A DNA stretch of 64,000 nucleotides from Dechloromonas sp. A34 (GCF_026261605.1 NZ_CP102486.1:4340001-4404000); one strand, 5' to 3'; shown: positions 34,937 through 46,020, numbered from the stretch's first letter. Numbers and translations: made by a program. Notes: generated from the sequence alone by a model not told the origin.

Positions 34937-35212
34937 TTATTTCCAGTTTCGTTTGGCTTTGACCAAGCCGATGATCAGCCCGGTGGTGAAGGTAGCGACC
35001 GGCACGGCGAAGGCGATCGCCTTGATGCCGCGCTCGGCGCCATAGTGGGAGAGCATCCAGACCATGGGCAGCAGGCCGAGAAAGAGGCCTTTCAAGCCGC
35101 CCGCGATACCGCCGCGAATCAGTTCGCGATCCGTGGTCTTGCCATCACCAGTGCAGTGCGGACAGTAGATGGCGTCCGCCGGCACTTCCTGCCCGCACTT
35201 GCTGCATTTCAT
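34937..35212 (-). CDS. Zinc-ribbon membrane protein
   Basis: A 91-residue protein. Cys3, Cys6, Cys17 and Cys20 form an N-terminal zinc ribbon (MKCSKCGQEV and YCPHC). A glycine-rich hydrophobic region follows with about two membrane helices (GLKGLFLGLLPMVWML and AFAVPVATFTTGLIIGLV). It lies four bases after purB. Function is unknown. Confidence 0.75.
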   Translation of the reverse strand: MKCSKCGQEVPADAIYCPHCTGDGKTTDRELIRGGIAGGLKGLFLGLLPMVWMLSHYGAERGIKAIAFAVPVATFTTGLIIGLVKAKRNWK

Positions 35213-35216
35213 GGCG

Positions 35217-36653
<1,437 letters not shown>

Positions 36654-36680
36654 TCAACTCCCCAAATCAGAGTGCATGCG

Positions 36681-37289
36681 ATGAAGCTGATCGGCTCCCA
36701 CACCAGTCCGTTTGCGCGCAAAGTGCGCATCGTGCTGGCCGAGAAAAAGATCGAATACGAGTTCGTAATCGATTCACCATGGTTTGAAGACAGCAAGGTG
36801 CCCGAGATCAATCCGCTCGGGAAAATCCCCGTCCTGGTGCTCGATGACGAAACCCCGCTCTTCGATTCCCGCGTGATCGTCGAATACATCGACAACGTCA
36901 CCCCGAACAGCAAGCTCTTCCCCGCCCCCAACCGCGAGCGGACCGAGGTCAAGCGCTGGGAGGCACTGGCCGACGGCATCTGCGACGCCGCCGCCTCCGC
37001 CTTCCTCGAAGCCAAGCGCCCGAAGGCACAGAGGAGCGACGACTGGATCGAGCGTCAGCGCGGCAAGATCATGCGCAGCCTGGAATTCATGGCTGAGGAA
37101 CTGGGCGAAAAGACCTTCTGCATGGGCACCCACATCTCGATGGCCGATATCGCTACCGGCACGGCGCTGGGTTATCTCTGTTTCCGCTTTGCCGACATCA
37201 ACTGGCAGGAAAGTCACCCCAACCTGGCCAAGCTCTACGCGAAGCTGATGCAACGCTCCTCGTTCGCCGATACCGTACCGAAAGACTGA
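36681..37289 (+). CDS. Glutathione S-transferase family protein
   Basis: A 202-residue GST. An N-terminal thioredoxin-like domain (MKLIGSHTSPFARKVRIVLAEK, then NPLGKIPVLVLDDETPLFDSRVIVEYID) is followed by an all-helical domain. The SPFARKVRI motif is like the YfcF/YibF-type bacterial GSTs, with Ser as the probable active residue. Substrate is unknown. It is divergent from purB and ends at a strong terminator. Confidence 0.92.
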   Translation: MKLIGSHTSPFARKVRIVLAEKKIEYEFVIDSPWFEDSKVPEINPLGKIPVLVLDDETPLFDSRVIVEYIDNVTPNSKLFPAPNRERTEVKRWEALADGICDAAASAFLEAKRPKAQRSDDWIERQRGKIMRSLEFMAEELGEKTFCMGTHISMADIATGTALGYLCFRFADINWQESHPNLAKLYAKLMQRSSFADTVPKD

Positions 37290-37314
37290 GCAAGGCCAAT
37301 GCCGCCAGATCTCG

Positions 37315-37342
37315 GGGGTGCCTTTGGGCACCCCTTCTTTTT
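37315..37342 (+). terminator. Terminator after the GST gene
   Basis: GGGGTGCC and GGCACCCC with a TTTG loop, followed by TTCTTTTT. Confidence 0.88.
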
Positions 37343-37436
37343 GTACCGTGCGGAATGAACCCGCCGCCAGATTCGGCTGTCTATGCCTCAGAGGCTGGAT
37401 TCAGGTGATTTAATGCCCAGATCAAAGGGAGTTTCC

Positions 37437-38015
37437 ATGGAGAGTGTCGCTCGATCCTTGACTGTCGCACTTGGCGAACGGGACACCCACACCCGCGTTC
37501 ATTGCGAACGCGTGGTTCAGCTTGCCGAAGAACTGGGTCGGCATATCGAGCTATCGACCGCGGAAATCGAGTTGCTGACTCTGGGTGCGCAATTCCACGA
37601 CATCGGCAAGATCGGCATTCCGGACAATGTGTTGCGCAAGCCGGCGCCCTTTGAGCGCGAGGAATGGGAATGCATGAAACAGCACACCCTGATCGGCGAA
37701 CGCATCATCTTGGCGATTGGCGCCGAGCACTCAGCAGAGCTCGGCCGCATCGTTCGCCATCATCATGAAAACTTTGATGGTTCGGGTTATCCGGACCAAC
37801 TCAAAAACAACGATATCCCGTTGCTTTCAAGGATCATCTCACTGACTGACAACTACGATGCAATGGCGGCCAGCCGCCCCTACCATAAGGCGCGTCGGCA
37901 CCAAGCCGTAATGGATATCCTGTCCAGCGAAGAAGGGATCAAGCACGACCCCGACCTTCTCCACGCCTTTTGCACCGTCATCGAAAAATCGGAGATGCGG
38001 TGCAGCGATAGCTGA
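37437..38015 (+). CDS. HD-GYP domain protein, probable cyclic di-GMP phosphodiesterase
   Basis: A 192-residue stand-alone HD-GYP domain. It has the HD pair in FHDIGKIGIPD, the second metal site in KQHTLIGERI and the GYP motif HHENFDGSGYP. It would cleave cyclic di-GMP in the cytoplasm. The ATG at 37437 has GGGAG five bases upstream; earlier in-frame ATGs at 37383 and 37413 lack one. No receiver or sensor domain is present, so the activating signal must come from elsewhere. Confidence 0.88.
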   Translation: MESVARSLTVALGERDTHTRVHCERVVQLAEELGRHIELSTAEIELLTLGAQFHDIGKIGIPDNVLRKPAPFEREEWECMKQHTLIGERIILAIGAEHSAELGRIVRHHHENFDGSGYPDQLKNNDIPLLSRIISLTDNYDAMAASRPYHKARRHQAVMDILSSEEGIKHDPDLLHAFCTVIEKSEMRCSDS

Positions 38016-38021
38016 CTGCGC

Positions 38022-39119
38022 CTAGCGGATGACCCCGCCGCCGAGGCAAACCCGGCTTTCGTAGAGCACCACCGACTGCCCGGGGGTCAATGCCCACTGC
38101 GCTTCCGCGAAATTGATCGCGCAACTGTCGCCATCGACCCGCTCGACTTCGCAGGGCTGATCGGATGTCCGATAGCGCGGCTTGGCGGTATAAACCCAGT
38201 GCGGGTGCGGCGCGCGGCCCGAGACCCAGGACAGTTGCTCGGCCACTAGGTCATTTCGCTGCAGCGCCGGATGGTCGTGCCCCTGCACGACGTAGAGCAC
38301 ATTCTTCGCCATGTCCTTGCCGGCGACGAACCAGGCGTCGTGATCACCGCCACCGGGCACGCCCTTTTCCTTGATGCCCCCGATATGCAGCCCCTTGCGC
38401 TGGCCGATGGTATGGAACATCAGACCGTCGTGCTCGCCCATGAGCTTGCCGTCGTCGAGACGGCGGATTTCGCCCTTCTTCGGCGGCAGATAACGGGCCA
38501 GGAAGTCCTTGAACGGGCGCTCGCCGATAAAGCAGATGCCGGTCGAATCCTTCTTGGTCGCCACATGCAGGCCTTCGGCCTCGGCGATCTTGCGCACCTC
38601 GCGCTTGTAGAGATCGGCCAGCGGGAACAGCGTCTTCGACAACTGCGACTGGTTCAGCCGATAGAGGAAGTAACTCTGGTCCTTGGTGCCGTCTTCGGCC
38701 TTCAGCAACTGGAATTCGCCATTGAACTCACGGACGCCGGCATAGTGGCCGGTGGCGATCTTGTCGGCACCGAGTTGCAGGGCGTGATCGAGGAAGGCCT
38801 TGAACTTGATCTCGGAATTGCACAGGATGTCCGGATTCGGCGTCCGCCCGGCCTGGTATTCGCGCAGGAATTCGGCAAACACCCGCTCGCGGTATTCGGC
38901 CGCGAAATTAACCACCTCGACGTCGATGCCGATGCGGTCGGCGACGCTCATGACATCGATCAGGTCCTGGCGCGAGGAGCAATACTCCTCGGTATCGTCG
39001 TCTTCCCAGTTCTTCATGAACAGGCCGATCACCTTCCAGCCCTGGCGCTTCAGCAACAACGCTGCGACGGAGGAATCGACACCGCCGGACAAGCCGACCA
39101 CCACAGTTTTTTCAGACAT
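38022..39119 (-). CDS. mnmA: tRNA-specific 2-thiouridylase
   Basis: A 365-residue MnmA, which puts the sulfur on U34 of tRNAs for Lys, Glu and Gln. The PP-loop is SGGVDSS near residue 11. Catalytic cysteines are in ILCNSEIKF and [11 protein letters not shown]. It overlaps the gene upstream by eight bases. nudJ two genes upstream matches the nudJ-mnmA order of E. coli. Confidence 0.97.
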   Translation of the reverse strand: MSEKTVVVGLSGGVDSSVAALLLKRQGWKVIGLFMKNWEDDDTEEYCSSRQDLIDVMSVADRIGIDVEVVNFAAEYRERVFAEFLREYQAGRTPNPDILCNSEIKFKAFLDHALQLGADKIATGHYAGVREFNGEFQLLKAEDGTKDQSYFLYRLNQSQLSKTLFPLADLYKREVRKIAEAEGLHVATKKDSTGICFIGERPFKDFLARYLPPKKGEIRRLDDGKLMGEHDGLMFHTIGQRKGLHIGGIKEKGVPGGGDHDAWFVAGKDMAKNVLYVVQGHDHPALQRNDLVAEQLSWVSGRAPHPHWVYTAKPRYRTSDQPCEVERVDGDSCAINFAEAQWALTPGQSVVLYESRVCLGGGVIR

Positions 39120-39666
39120 CGGGCCCAGCCCCCTTCTTCCAGTCAGCCAGCGGCAAAATCACCGCCGGCTCTCCATTATCGACAAACCAGCTATCGACGG
39201 CGAAGCGCCGGGCTTCGTCATCGCGTCCTTCTTCAATCACCGCCGAGTAGTGCGCGGGAAACACATAGCCCCAGTGCCGGACATCCGGCTCCAGCACACG
39301 GTGGAAGCGGAGGGCACCCTGCGCCTCGAGCACGCGCAACAAGCGTGTCGTCGACGTCGCGTGATCAATGCAATCCATCTTGCCGGGCTCGTTGCCGTCG
39401 GCAAAATTGCCACCGCGGTCACTATGGATATCCGACTGCTGACCAGCCCAACCATACATTTTCCCGATAACCTGGGCGAGGATTTCCCGCTCTTCACCGG
39501 CATCCGCCGCAGCATTAAGCAGATAAGCCGCAGTTGCCAGATGTACCTCGCTATAGCGCACCTCGGCAAAGGACTGGCAACCATAGCCATAGCACAGGCT
39601 GACCGTCTCATCCGCCGGGGCATTGCCCGCCAGCAGAACAAGCACAGCCGCCAGCCAGTGCCGCAT
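39112..39666 (-). CDS. Exported protein of unknown function between nudJ and mnmA
   Basis: A 184-residue protein with a short signal peptide ([18 protein letters not shown]). The mature part holds CYGYGCQSF and [14 protein letters not shown], where the Cys-Asp-His spacing hints at a transglutaminase-like or other cysteine protease fold, then [13 protein letters not shown] and [14 protein letters not shown]. It is coupled at both ends (one-base overlap with nudJ, eight with mnmA). I do not recognise a characterised family. Confidence 0.7.
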   Translation of the reverse strand: MRHWLAAVLVLLAGNAPADETVSLCYGYGCQSFAEVRYSEVHLATAAYLLNAAADAGEEREILAQVIGKMYGWAGQQSDIHSDRGGNFADGNEPGKMDCIDHATSTTRLLRVLEAQGALRFHRVLEPDVRHWGYVFPAHYSAVIEEGRDDEARRFAVDSWFVDNGEPAVILPLADWKKGAGPDV

Positions 39667-40112
39667 CAAGCGTAATGCACCAGCAGGTCGAGCGGGTAGG
39701 ATTTGCCGGCAATCAGATCCTCGATGCAACGCAGGATCAATGGGCTGCGATGGCGCGCCTGGGTGGCCTTGACCTCATCCAGGGTCAGCCAGCGGGCGGC
39801 GATGATGCCATCGTCGAGCTTGCGCTCGGCCTCGTAGCCGCGCAACTCACCACCAAAAGCAAAGCGCAGGTAGGTCACATCCTTGGCCGGATGCTTCCAG
39901 TTGTAAATCCCGATCAGATGCGTCGGCTTGAAGTGATAGGCGGTTTCTTCCAGCGCCTCGCGGACGACCGCGTCGATCAGCGCTTCGCCTTCTTCGAGAT
40001 GCCCGGCCGGCTGGTTGAAAGCGAGGCCGGCATCGGTCTCTTCCTCGACCAGCAAAAATTTGCCGTCACGCTGGACAACAGCGGCTACGGTCACATGGGG
40101 TTTCCAGATCAT
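39666..40112 (-). CDS. nudJ: Nudix hydrolase, NudJ-type phosphatase
   Basis: A 148-residue Nudix protein. The Nudix box GHLEEGEALIDAVVREALEE is intact. The N-terminus MIWKPHVTVAAVV matches E. coli NudJ, which hydrolyses HMP-pyrophosphate and nucleoside di- and triphosphates. I chose the ATG at 40112 for this match; a TTG four codons upstream has no better ribosome site. Position before mnmA is conserved. Confidence 0.9.
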   Translation of the reverse strand: MIWKPHVTVAAVVQRDGKFLLVEEETDAGLAFNQPAGHLEEGEALIDAVVREALEETAYHFKPTHLIGIYNWKHPAKDVTYLRFAFGGELRGYEAERKLDDGIIAARWLTLDEVKATQARHRSPLILRCIEDLIAGKSYPLDLLVHYA

Positions 40113-40201
40113 GGCAAGGCTCAATCGGCAAAAGCGTTATTTTAACGTCTGAATTCGGCTAGAATTGTGCGCTTTGATACGCGCAACACGGAGAAATGAC
40201 C

Positions 40202-41122
40202 ATGTCCATGTCGGACCGCGACGGCTTTATTTGGCAGGATGGCAAGCTTGTGCCCTGGCGCGAGGCGACCACCCACGTCCTCACCCATTCCCTGCACTAC
40301 GGCATGAGTGTCTTCGAGGGCGTCCGTGCCTACAAGACCGAGCGTGGCACCGCCATCTTCCGCCTGGAAGACCACACCGACCGCCTGTTCAACTCCGCCC
40401 ACATCTTCCAGATGGCCATGCCTTACGACAAGGCGACCATCAACGAAGCACACAAGGAAGTGCTGCGCGCCAACAAGCTCGAATCCGGCTACCTGCGCCC
40501 GATCGCCTTCTACGGCTCGGAAAAGATGGGCGTTTCCCCGAAGGGTGCCCAGGTCCATGTCGCCATCGCCGCCTGGCCCTGGGGTGCCTACCTCGGCGAG
40601 GAAGGCATGGAGCGCGGCATCCGCGTCAAGGTCTCGAGCTACACCCGCCACCATGTGAATATTTCCATGGTGCGCGCCAAGGCGTCCGGCCACTACATCA
40701 ATTCAATTCTGGCCAATAACGAAGTGACCAACGAAGGTTACGACGAAGCCATGTTGCTGGACCCCGAAGGCTACGTCGCCGAAGGCGCTGGCGAGAACCT
40801 CTTCATCGTCAAGAAGGGCAAGCTGTACACGCCGGACCTGACCTCCTGCCTGGAAGGCATCACCCGCGCCACGGTGCTGCAGATTGCCGAGGAACTGGGC
40901 CTTTCCGTTCAGGAAAAGCGCATCACCCGCGACGAGGTTTATACCTGCGACGAGGCCTTCTTCACCGGCACCGCCGCCGAAGTCACCCCGATCCGCGAAC
41001 TCGACGGCCGCCAGATCGGCATCGGCCGCCGCGGCCCGATCACCGCGCAGATCCAGGCCAAGTATTTCGATGTGGTCTATGGCCGCTCGACCCAGCACGA
41101 CAACTGGCTGGCCTACATCTAA
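40202..41122 (+). CDS. ilvE: Branched-chain amino acid aminotransferase
   Basis: A 306-residue class IV PLP aminotransferase. Family features are FEGVRAYKT, the PLP lysine in SMVRAKASGHYINS, and EGAGENLFIVKKGKLYTP. It transfers amino groups for Leu, Ile and Val. Of two close ATGs, the one at 40202 has GGAG eight bases upstream, while the first is only two bases from it. It is followed 19 bases later by a small zinc protein gene. Confidence 0.96.
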   Translation: MSMSDRDGFIWQDGKLVPWREATTHVLTHSLHYGMSVFEGVRAYKTERGTAIFRLEDHTDRLFNSAHIFQMAMPYDKATINEAHKEVLRANKLESGYLRPIAFYGSEKMGVSPKGAQVHVAIAAWPWGAYLGEEGMERGIRVKVSSYTRHHVNISMVRAKASGHYINSILANNEVTNEGYDEAMLLDPEGYVAEGAGENLFIVKKGKLYTPDLTSCLEGITRATVLQIAEELGLSVQEKRITRDEVYTCDEAFFTGTAAEVTPIRELDGRQIGIGRRGPITAQIQAKYFDVVYGRSTQHDNWLAYI

Positions 41123-41141
41123 GAAGCTCAGGGAAAACACG

Positions 41142-41330
41142 ATGTCCGACAACAAGACCATTGAAGTCACCGCCCACGACCTGCCCTTGCATTGCCCGCA
41201 ACCGGGCGCCGAACTCTGGGCCCAGCATCCGCGCGTCTTCCTTGACGTGCTGAAGACGGGCGAGGTCACCTGCCCGTACTGCAGTGCCAAGTACGTCTTC
41301 AAGGGCGAAGCGCCCAAGGGCCATCACTAA
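41142..41330 (+). CDS. Small CHCC zinc-finger protein
   Basis: A 62-residue protein of the zf-CHCC type (related to the NDUFS6 zinc site): Cys18, His29, Cys44 and Cys47 are the probable ligands (LHCPQPG, AQHPRVFL, TCPYCSAKY). Ribosome site AGGGA precedes it. It follows ilvE, an order common in betaproteobacteria. Function is unknown. Confidence 0.88.
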   Translation: MSDNKTIEVTAHDLPLHCPQPGAELWAQHPRVFLDVLKTGEVTCPYCSAKYVFKGEAPKGHH

Positions 41331-41337
41331 GTCTCGG

Positions 41338-41363
41338 GCGGCGGGCCAGAAGCCCGCCGCTTT
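41338..41363 (+). terminator. Strong hairpin between ilvE unit and waaF
   Basis: Perfect 9-bp arms GCGGCGGGC and GCCCGCCGC with a CAGAA loop, followed by TTT. It ends four bases before the waaF ATG, so it takes the place of any ribosome site. It may end the ilvE transcript, and may limit waaF translation if read through. Confidence 0.7.
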
Positions 41364-41366
41364 CGC

Positions 41367-42380
41367 ATGAAGAGAGCCCTGATCGTCGCCCCCTCCTGGA
41401 TCGGTGACACCATCATGGCGCAGCCGTTGTTCGCACGGCTGCACGCCAAATATCCCGGGTTGCAGCTTGATGCCCTCGCGCCGCGCTGGGTGGCCCCGGT
41501 TCTGCACCGGATGGCCGAGATCGGCGAGGTCATCGACAGCCCGTTCGGCCACGGCCAGCTGTCGCTGAAGGCCCGCTGGCGCTTGGCCCGGCAGTTGGCA
41601 GAAGGCGGCTACGACGCCGTCTATGTCCTGCCCAATTCGCTGAAATCAGCGCTGACGCCCTTCCTGGCCGGCATTCCGCAACGCATCGGTTTCATCGGCG
41701 AATCCCGTTACGGCCTGATCAACGTTCGCCACCGCCTCGACAAGGCGGCCCTGCCCTTGATGGTCGAGCGTTTTGCGCAATTGGCCGAAGCTCCCGGCGC
41801 TGCGTTGCCCAAGCCGATCGCCTACCCGAAAATCCGCTCGACGGCAGCCGACCAGCAAAAAACCCTGGACGAACTCGATCTTGAACGCCCAGCCCGCATC
41901 GTCGCCTTCTGCCCCGGTGCCGAATACGGTCCGGCCAAACGCTGGCCGGCTGCCCATTTCGCCGCCTTGGCCAGAAAACTGGCTGCCGACGGCTACGCCA
42001 TCTGGCTCTTCGGCTCCGCCAAGGACCACGCCGTCGCCGAAGAAATCTCGCAACTGGCTCCCGGCCTCTGCCACAACCTGTGCGGCACCACCTCGCTAGC
42101 CCAGGCCGTCGACCTGCTGGCCCTGACCGACCTGGTGGTCTGCAACGACTCCGGCCTGATGCATGTCGCCGCCGCGCTCGACCGCCCTCTGGTTACCCTT
42201 TACGGTTCCTCGTCGCCCGGTTTCACTCCGCCGCTCTCCGACCAGGCCGACATCCTCAGTCTCAATCTTGATTGCAGCCCCTGCTTCAAGCGCGAATGCC
42301 CGCTCGGCCACTTCGACTGCCTGAACAAGCTGTCGCCCGAGCAGGTTCTGGCAGCCTCCCTGAAAAGAATCGCAGCATGA
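41367..42380 (+). CDS. waaF: ADP-heptose:LPS heptosyltransferase II
   Basis: A 337-residue glycosyltransferase family 9 protein. N-terminus APSWIGDTIMAQPLF, the ADP-heptose site region GAEYGPAKRWPAAHFAAL, and NDSGLMHVAAALDRP match WaaF. It adds the second heptose to the LPS inner core. The start is fixed by family alignment although no ribosome site is visible ahead of it. It overlaps the next gene (ATGA). Confidence 0.94.
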   Translation: MKRALIVAPSWIGDTIMAQPLFARLHAKYPGLQLDALAPRWVAPVLHRMAEIGEVIDSPFGHGQLSLKARWRLARQLAEGGYDAVYVLPNSLKSALTPFLAGIPQRIGFIGESRYGLINVRHRLDKAALPLMVERFAQLAEAPGAALPKPIAYPKIRSTAADQQKTLDELDLERPARIVAFCPGAEYGPAKRWPAAHFAALARKLAADGYAIWLFGSAKDHAVAEEISQLAPGLCHNLCGTTSLAQAVDLLALTDLVVCNDSGLMHVAAALDRPLVTLYGSSSPGFTPPLSDQADILSLNLDCSPCFKRECPLGHFDCLNKLSPEQVLAASLKRIAA

Positions 42381-42808
42381 GCCAAGCCAACAACTTTGCC
42401 TCGCCTGAAGAAGTCGAACATGCCTTCTACGACGCCATCGTCAAAGGCGATGCCGATCTGCTGATCCAGATCTGGGCCGACGACGAGGAAACGCTGTGCG
42501 TCCATCCAACCGGCGTTCGGCTGACCGGCATCGTGCCGATCCGCGAAAGCTGGCGCAACATTTTCGCCACAGCCAAGATTCGCGTCCAGCCCGAGCAGGT
42601 CGCTCACTGGCAGGGCTCGGTGCTGGCCATCCATCACCTGACCGAAGTGCTCTTCGTCGGCGACGACCCCAGCCCGCACGGCCCGCTGCATGTGACCCAC
42701 GTCTATGCGCGCGGCGCCCATGGCTGGCGCCTGGTCAGCCGCCACGCCTCGGCCGCCGACGACAGCCATCAGGCGATGGTCGACTCGGTTCCCCACACGC
42801 TGCATTGA
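42377..42808 (+). CDS. SnoaL-like/NTF2-fold protein
   Basis: A 143-residue single-domain protein with an NTF2-like fold (EEVEHAFYDAIVKGDADLLIQIWADDEETLCVHPTG, the start of many SnoaL_3/DUF4440 proteins). Function is not known; it may bind a small ligand. It overlaps waaF by four bases and the hydrolase gene by four bases, so all three are co-translated. Confidence 0.8.
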   Translation: MSQANNFASPEEVEHAFYDAIVKGDADLLIQIWADDEETLCVHPTGVRLTGIVPIRESWRNIFATAKIRVQPEQVAHWQGSVLAIHHLTEVLFVGDDPSPHGPLHVTHVYARGAHGWRLVSRHASAADDSHQAMVDSVPHTLH

Positions 42809-43761
42809 AACCCTACCGCGCCCCGGCCTGGTTGCCCGGTGGCCACGCCCAGACCATCTGGCCGTTGCTAATCAAACCTCAGCCGCTCCAATTGCGGCGC
42901 GAGCGCTGGACCACCCCGGATGGCGACTTCATCGACGTCGACCACCTCGACGGCCCGACCAACGCTCCCTTGCTGGTCCTGTTTCACGGCCTCGAAGGCA
43001 GCGCCCACAGCCATTACGCCATCTCGACCGCCCACGCCTGCAAGAAAGCCGGTTGGCGGCTGGCCCTGCCACACTTTCGCGGCTGTTCCGGCGAACTGAA
43101 TCGCCGCCCGCGCGCCTACCACTCCGGCGACTCGGAAGAAATCGACTGGATCCTGCGCCGCCTGCACGCCGCCAACGGTGGCCGCCAGTTGCATGCCGCC
43201 GGCGTCTCGCTCGGCGGCAATGCCCTGCTCAAATGGGCCGGCGAACGCGGCCCGGCGGCCGCCGAACTGGTCACCGGCGTCGTCGCGATGTGCGCTCCGG
43301 TCGACCTCGCCGCCTGTGGTCACCATCTGGCCCGCGGGTTCAATCGCGTCTACACGCGACATTTTCTCAATACCCTGAAAGCCATCTCGGCTGCCCGTCT
43401 GCGCCAGTTCCCCGGTCTTTTCGACGCGACCCGGATGCAGCAGGCGATCAACCTCTACCAGTTCGACGATGCCGTCACCGCCCCGGTCCACGGCTTTGCC
43501 GGCGCTGACGACTACTGGCAGCGGGCCTCGGCCAAGCCGTGGCTCAAATCGATTGCCGTGCCGACCCTTGCCGTCAACCCGAAAAACGATCCCTTCCTGC
43601 CCGCCGCCTACCTGCCAACCATGGCTGACGTCGCCCCCCGGGTCCGCCTCGAACAGCCTGCCGGAGGCGGTCACGTCGGCTTCGTCAGCGGTGCCTTTCC
43701 GGGACATCTGGACTGGCTACCGCAAAGGCTCCTACACTTCTTTCTTTTCGAAACGTCATAA
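42805..43761 (+). CDS. YheT-family alpha/beta hydrolase
   Basis: A 318-residue hydrolase. Typical N-terminal motif WLPGGHAQTIWP, oxyanion region LFHGLEGSAHSHY, nucleophile in GVSLGGNALLKW, a late Asp in NPKNDPFLP and catalytic His in GGHVGF. The start is TTG at 42805, which overlaps the previous stop (TTGA) and gives the usual family N-terminus. Probably a carboxylesterase; substrate unknown. Confidence 0.88.
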   Translation: MKPYRAPAWLPGGHAQTIWPLLIKPQPLQLRRERWTTPDGDFIDVDHLDGPTNAPLLVLFHGLEGSAHSHYAISTAHACKKAGWRLALPHFRGCSGELNRRPRAYHSGDSEEIDWILRRLHAANGGRQLHAAGVSLGGNALLKWAGERGPAAAELVTGVVAMCAPVDLAACGHHLARGFNRVYTRHFLNTLKAISAARLRQFPGLFDATRMQQAINLYQFDDAVTAPVHGFAGADDYWQRASAKPWLKSIAVPTLAVNPKNDPFLPAAYLPTMADVAPRVRLEQPAGGGHVGFVSGAFPGHLDWLPQRLLHFFLFETS

Positions 43762-43770
43762 AGGCCAAGC

Positions 43771-45147
43771 ATGAGCCAACTCCCAGCTGAAATCTTCAAG
43801 GCCTACGACATCCGGGGCATCGTCAACAAGTCGCTGACCGCCGCCGTCGTCCGCCAGATCGGCCATGCCCTCGGCTCACTGGCCATCGAGCAGGGTCAGA
43901 CGGCGATCGCCGTCGGCCGCGACGGCCGCCTTTCCGGCCCGGAACTGGCCGGGGCGTTGATGGACGGCATCTGCGCCGCCGGCATCGACGCCATCGACAT
44001 CGGCTGCGTGCCGACCCCGGTCACCTATTTCGCCGCCTACGAACTGGGCTGCCATTCCTGCGTCTCGGTCACCGGCAGCCACAACCCGCCGGACTACAAC
44101 GGTCTGAAGATGGTGATCGGCGGCACGACGCTGGCCCTCGACGCGATCCAGAACCTGAAGAAACGTATCGAGGCCGACGACCTGAAATACGGCCAGGGCC
44201 AACGCCGCAGCGCCGATGTCCTTGACGCCTACGTCGAGCGCATCGTCGGCGACGTCAAACTGGCTCGCCCGCTGAAGATCGTCATGGATTGCGGCAACGG
44301 CGTCGCCGGCGCGATCGCCCCCGAACTGTTCAAGCGCCTGGGCTGTGAGATCGTGCCCTTGTTCTGTGAGGTCGATGGCAATTTCCCGAACCATCACCCG
44401 GACCCGTCGAAGCCGGAAAACCTGGCCGACGTCATCCGGGCGCTCAAGGAAACCGATGCCGAAATTGGCATTGCCTTCGACGGCGACGGCGACCGTCTCG
44501 GCGTCGTCACCAAAGATGGCGAAATCATCTTTCCCGACCGCCAGCTGATGCTCTTCGCCGCCGACGTGCTGGCGCGCGTCCCGGGCGGCACCATCATCTA
44601 CGACGTCAAGTGCACGCGCCTGCTGGCGCCGTGGATCAAGCAGCATGGCGGCGTACCGCTGATGTGGAACACCGGCCACGCGCTGGTCAAGGCCAAGCTC
44701 AAGGAAACCGGCGCCCCGCTGGCCGGCGAGATGAGCGGCCACTGTTTCTTCAAGGAACGTTGGTACGGTTTCGACGACGGCCTATACACCGGCGCCCGCC
44801 TACTCGAAATCCTGTCACGAGCTGCGGATGGCAATGCGGTTCTGCGCGGCCTGCCCAATTCGCCATCGACCCCTGAACTCAATATCAAGATGGCCGAAGG
44901 CGAGCCGTTCACGCTGATCGACAAGTTGAAAGCTGAAGGCCAGTTCCCCGGCGCTGAGGAAATCATCACCATCGACGGCCTGCGGGTCGAATACGCCGAC
45001 GGTTTTGGTCTCGCCCGCCCGTCGAACACCACGCCCGTCGTCGTCCTGCGCTTCGAAGCCGACAATGCGGCCGCTCTCAAACGTATCCAGAACGGATTTC
45101 GGCAAGCGCTGAATGCCGTCTGGCCCGGCATCCAGCTGCCGTTTTAA
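43771..45147 (+). CDS. algC: Phosphomannomutase/phosphoglucomutase
   Basis: A 458-residue alpha-D-phosphohexomutase. The phosphoserine loop is [11 protein letters not shown], the metal loop FDGDGDRLG and the sugar loop GEMSGHCFF. The N-terminus [10 protein letters not shown] matches AlgC/ManB. It supplies mannose-1-P or glucose-1-P for LPS and exopolysaccharide, fitting waaF nearby. It follows the hydrolase by nine bases. Confidence 0.94.
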   Translation: MSQLPAEIFKAYDIRGIVNKSLTAAVVRQIGHALGSLAIEQGQTAIAVGRDGRLSGPELAGALMDGICAAGIDAIDIGCVPTPVTYFAAYELGCHSCVSVTGSHNPPDYNGLKMVIGGTTLALDAIQNLKKRIEADDLKYGQGQRRSADVLDAYVERIVGDVKLARPLKIVMDCGNGVAGAIAPELFKRLGCEIVPLFCEVDGNFPNHHPDPSKPENLADVIRALKETDAEIGIAFDGDGDRLGVVTKDGEIIFPDRQLMLFAADVLARVPGGTIIYDVKCTRLLAPWIKQHGGVPLMWNTGHALVKAKLKETGAPLAGEMSGHCFFKERWYGFDDGLYTGARLLEILSRAADGNAVLRGLPNSPSTPELNIKMAEGEPFTLIDKLKAEGQFPGAEEIITIDGLRVEYADGFGLARPSNTTPVVVLRFEADNAAALKRIQNGFRQALNAVWPGIQLPF

Positions 45148-45156
45148 GGGACTCTG

Positions 45157-45228
45157 GTGAGCGAAACCGCCGTCCAGACCGAGGCCCTGCATTGGGCCAA
45201 CACTATCGAAAAGGAAGCCCCGTGCTGA
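45157..45228 (+). CDS. Possible 23-codon ORF in front of ybjQ
   Basis: A GTG start with AAGGG a few bases upstream opens a 23-codon frame ([20 protein letters not shown] near its start) whose TGA overlaps an ATG of ybjQ. It could be a coupling peptide or leader, or a chance frame. It is too short to judge by codon use. Confidence 0.3.
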   Translation: MSETAVQTEALHWANTIEKEAPC

Positions 45229-45545
45229 TGACCACCACCCCTGGCGTCGAAGGCCACAACGTTCGCGAATATCACGGCGTCGTCACCGGCGAAGCCATCA
45301 TCGGTGCCAACTTTCTCAAGGACATGTTCGCCGCTGTTCGCGACTTCGTCGGCGGCCGCGCCGGCGCCTACGAAAAAACCCTGCGTGCCGCCCGCGAGAC
45401 CGCCTTCGCAGAAATGGCCGAAGCCGCCAGCCGTCTGGGGGCCAACGCCATCGTCGGCATCGATATCGACTATGAGGTACTCGGTGAAAAGAATGGCATG
45501 CTGATGGTCGCGGTAAGCGGCACGGCCGTCACGCTCGCCCCGTAG
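45222..45545 (+). CDS. ybjQ: YbjQ/UPF0145 family protein
   Basis: A 107-residue protein with the family's conserved core: [35 protein letters not shown] and [13 protein letters not shown]. The start is GTG at 45222, with AAGGA six bases upstream; an ATG two codons later overlaps the TGA of a small upstream frame and is an alternative. Function is not known. Confidence 0.88.
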   Translation: MLMTTTPGVEGHNVREYHGVVTGEAIIGANFLKDMFAAVRDFVGGRAGAYEKTLRAARETAFAEMAEAASRLGANAIVGIDIDYEVLGEKNGMLMVAVSGTAVTLAP

Positions 45546-45664
45546 ATTCGCCGGTTTGCTTACGGACGGTCACAAATTTCGACAGGCGCCGCACAGACAA
45601 GCGATCAAAAGTCGGGCACGCTTGACACTCCCTGCCACCACATTCGCCCCCATCGAGAAGCCCC

Positions 45665-46012
45665 ATGACTTTCAATACCAATGCCGAGGACGACTTGTCA
45701 TTGAACCAGCAAAAATCCCGTTATTCCGCTCACAGCAGCCGACAAGCCCGCGGCCCGCTAGAAAAGCTGCTGGCCTTCGTACTGAGTGCCGGACTTGTCG
45801 TTCTCGCCATCATGTTTTCGCTGGCCGCCCTGGCGGTGATCGCCATCGCCGGCCTGGTGTTTGCCGGCTGGTTCTGGTGGAAGACGCGCACCTTGCGCCA
45901 ACAGGTCAAGGGAGCCACCACCGGCAGCGCTTACCGCAGCGGCCACATCATTGAGGGCGAAGTCGTGCGCACAACCGACGCCACGCCCGACACAGGCAGA
46001 CGATTGCCCTGA
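45665..46012 (+). CDS. Small membrane protein of unknown function
   Basis: A 115-residue protein. A polar N-terminus precedes two hydrophobic segments (LLAFVLSAGLVVLAIMFSLAAL and VIAIAGLVFAGWFWW, about residues 34-72) and a polar tail ending in EGEVVRTTD. No clear ribosome site. Related short proteins with a conserved I-x-G-E-V motif occur in betaproteobacteria as far as I recall; function unknown. A terminator follows. Confidence 0.6.
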   Translation: MTFNTNAEDDLSLNQQKSRYSAHSSRQARGPLEKLLAFVLSAGLVVLAIMFSLAALAVIAIAGLVFAGWFWWKTRTLRQQVKGATTGSAYRSGHIIEGEVVRTTDATPDTGRRLP

Positions 46013-46020
46013 TCAAAAAA

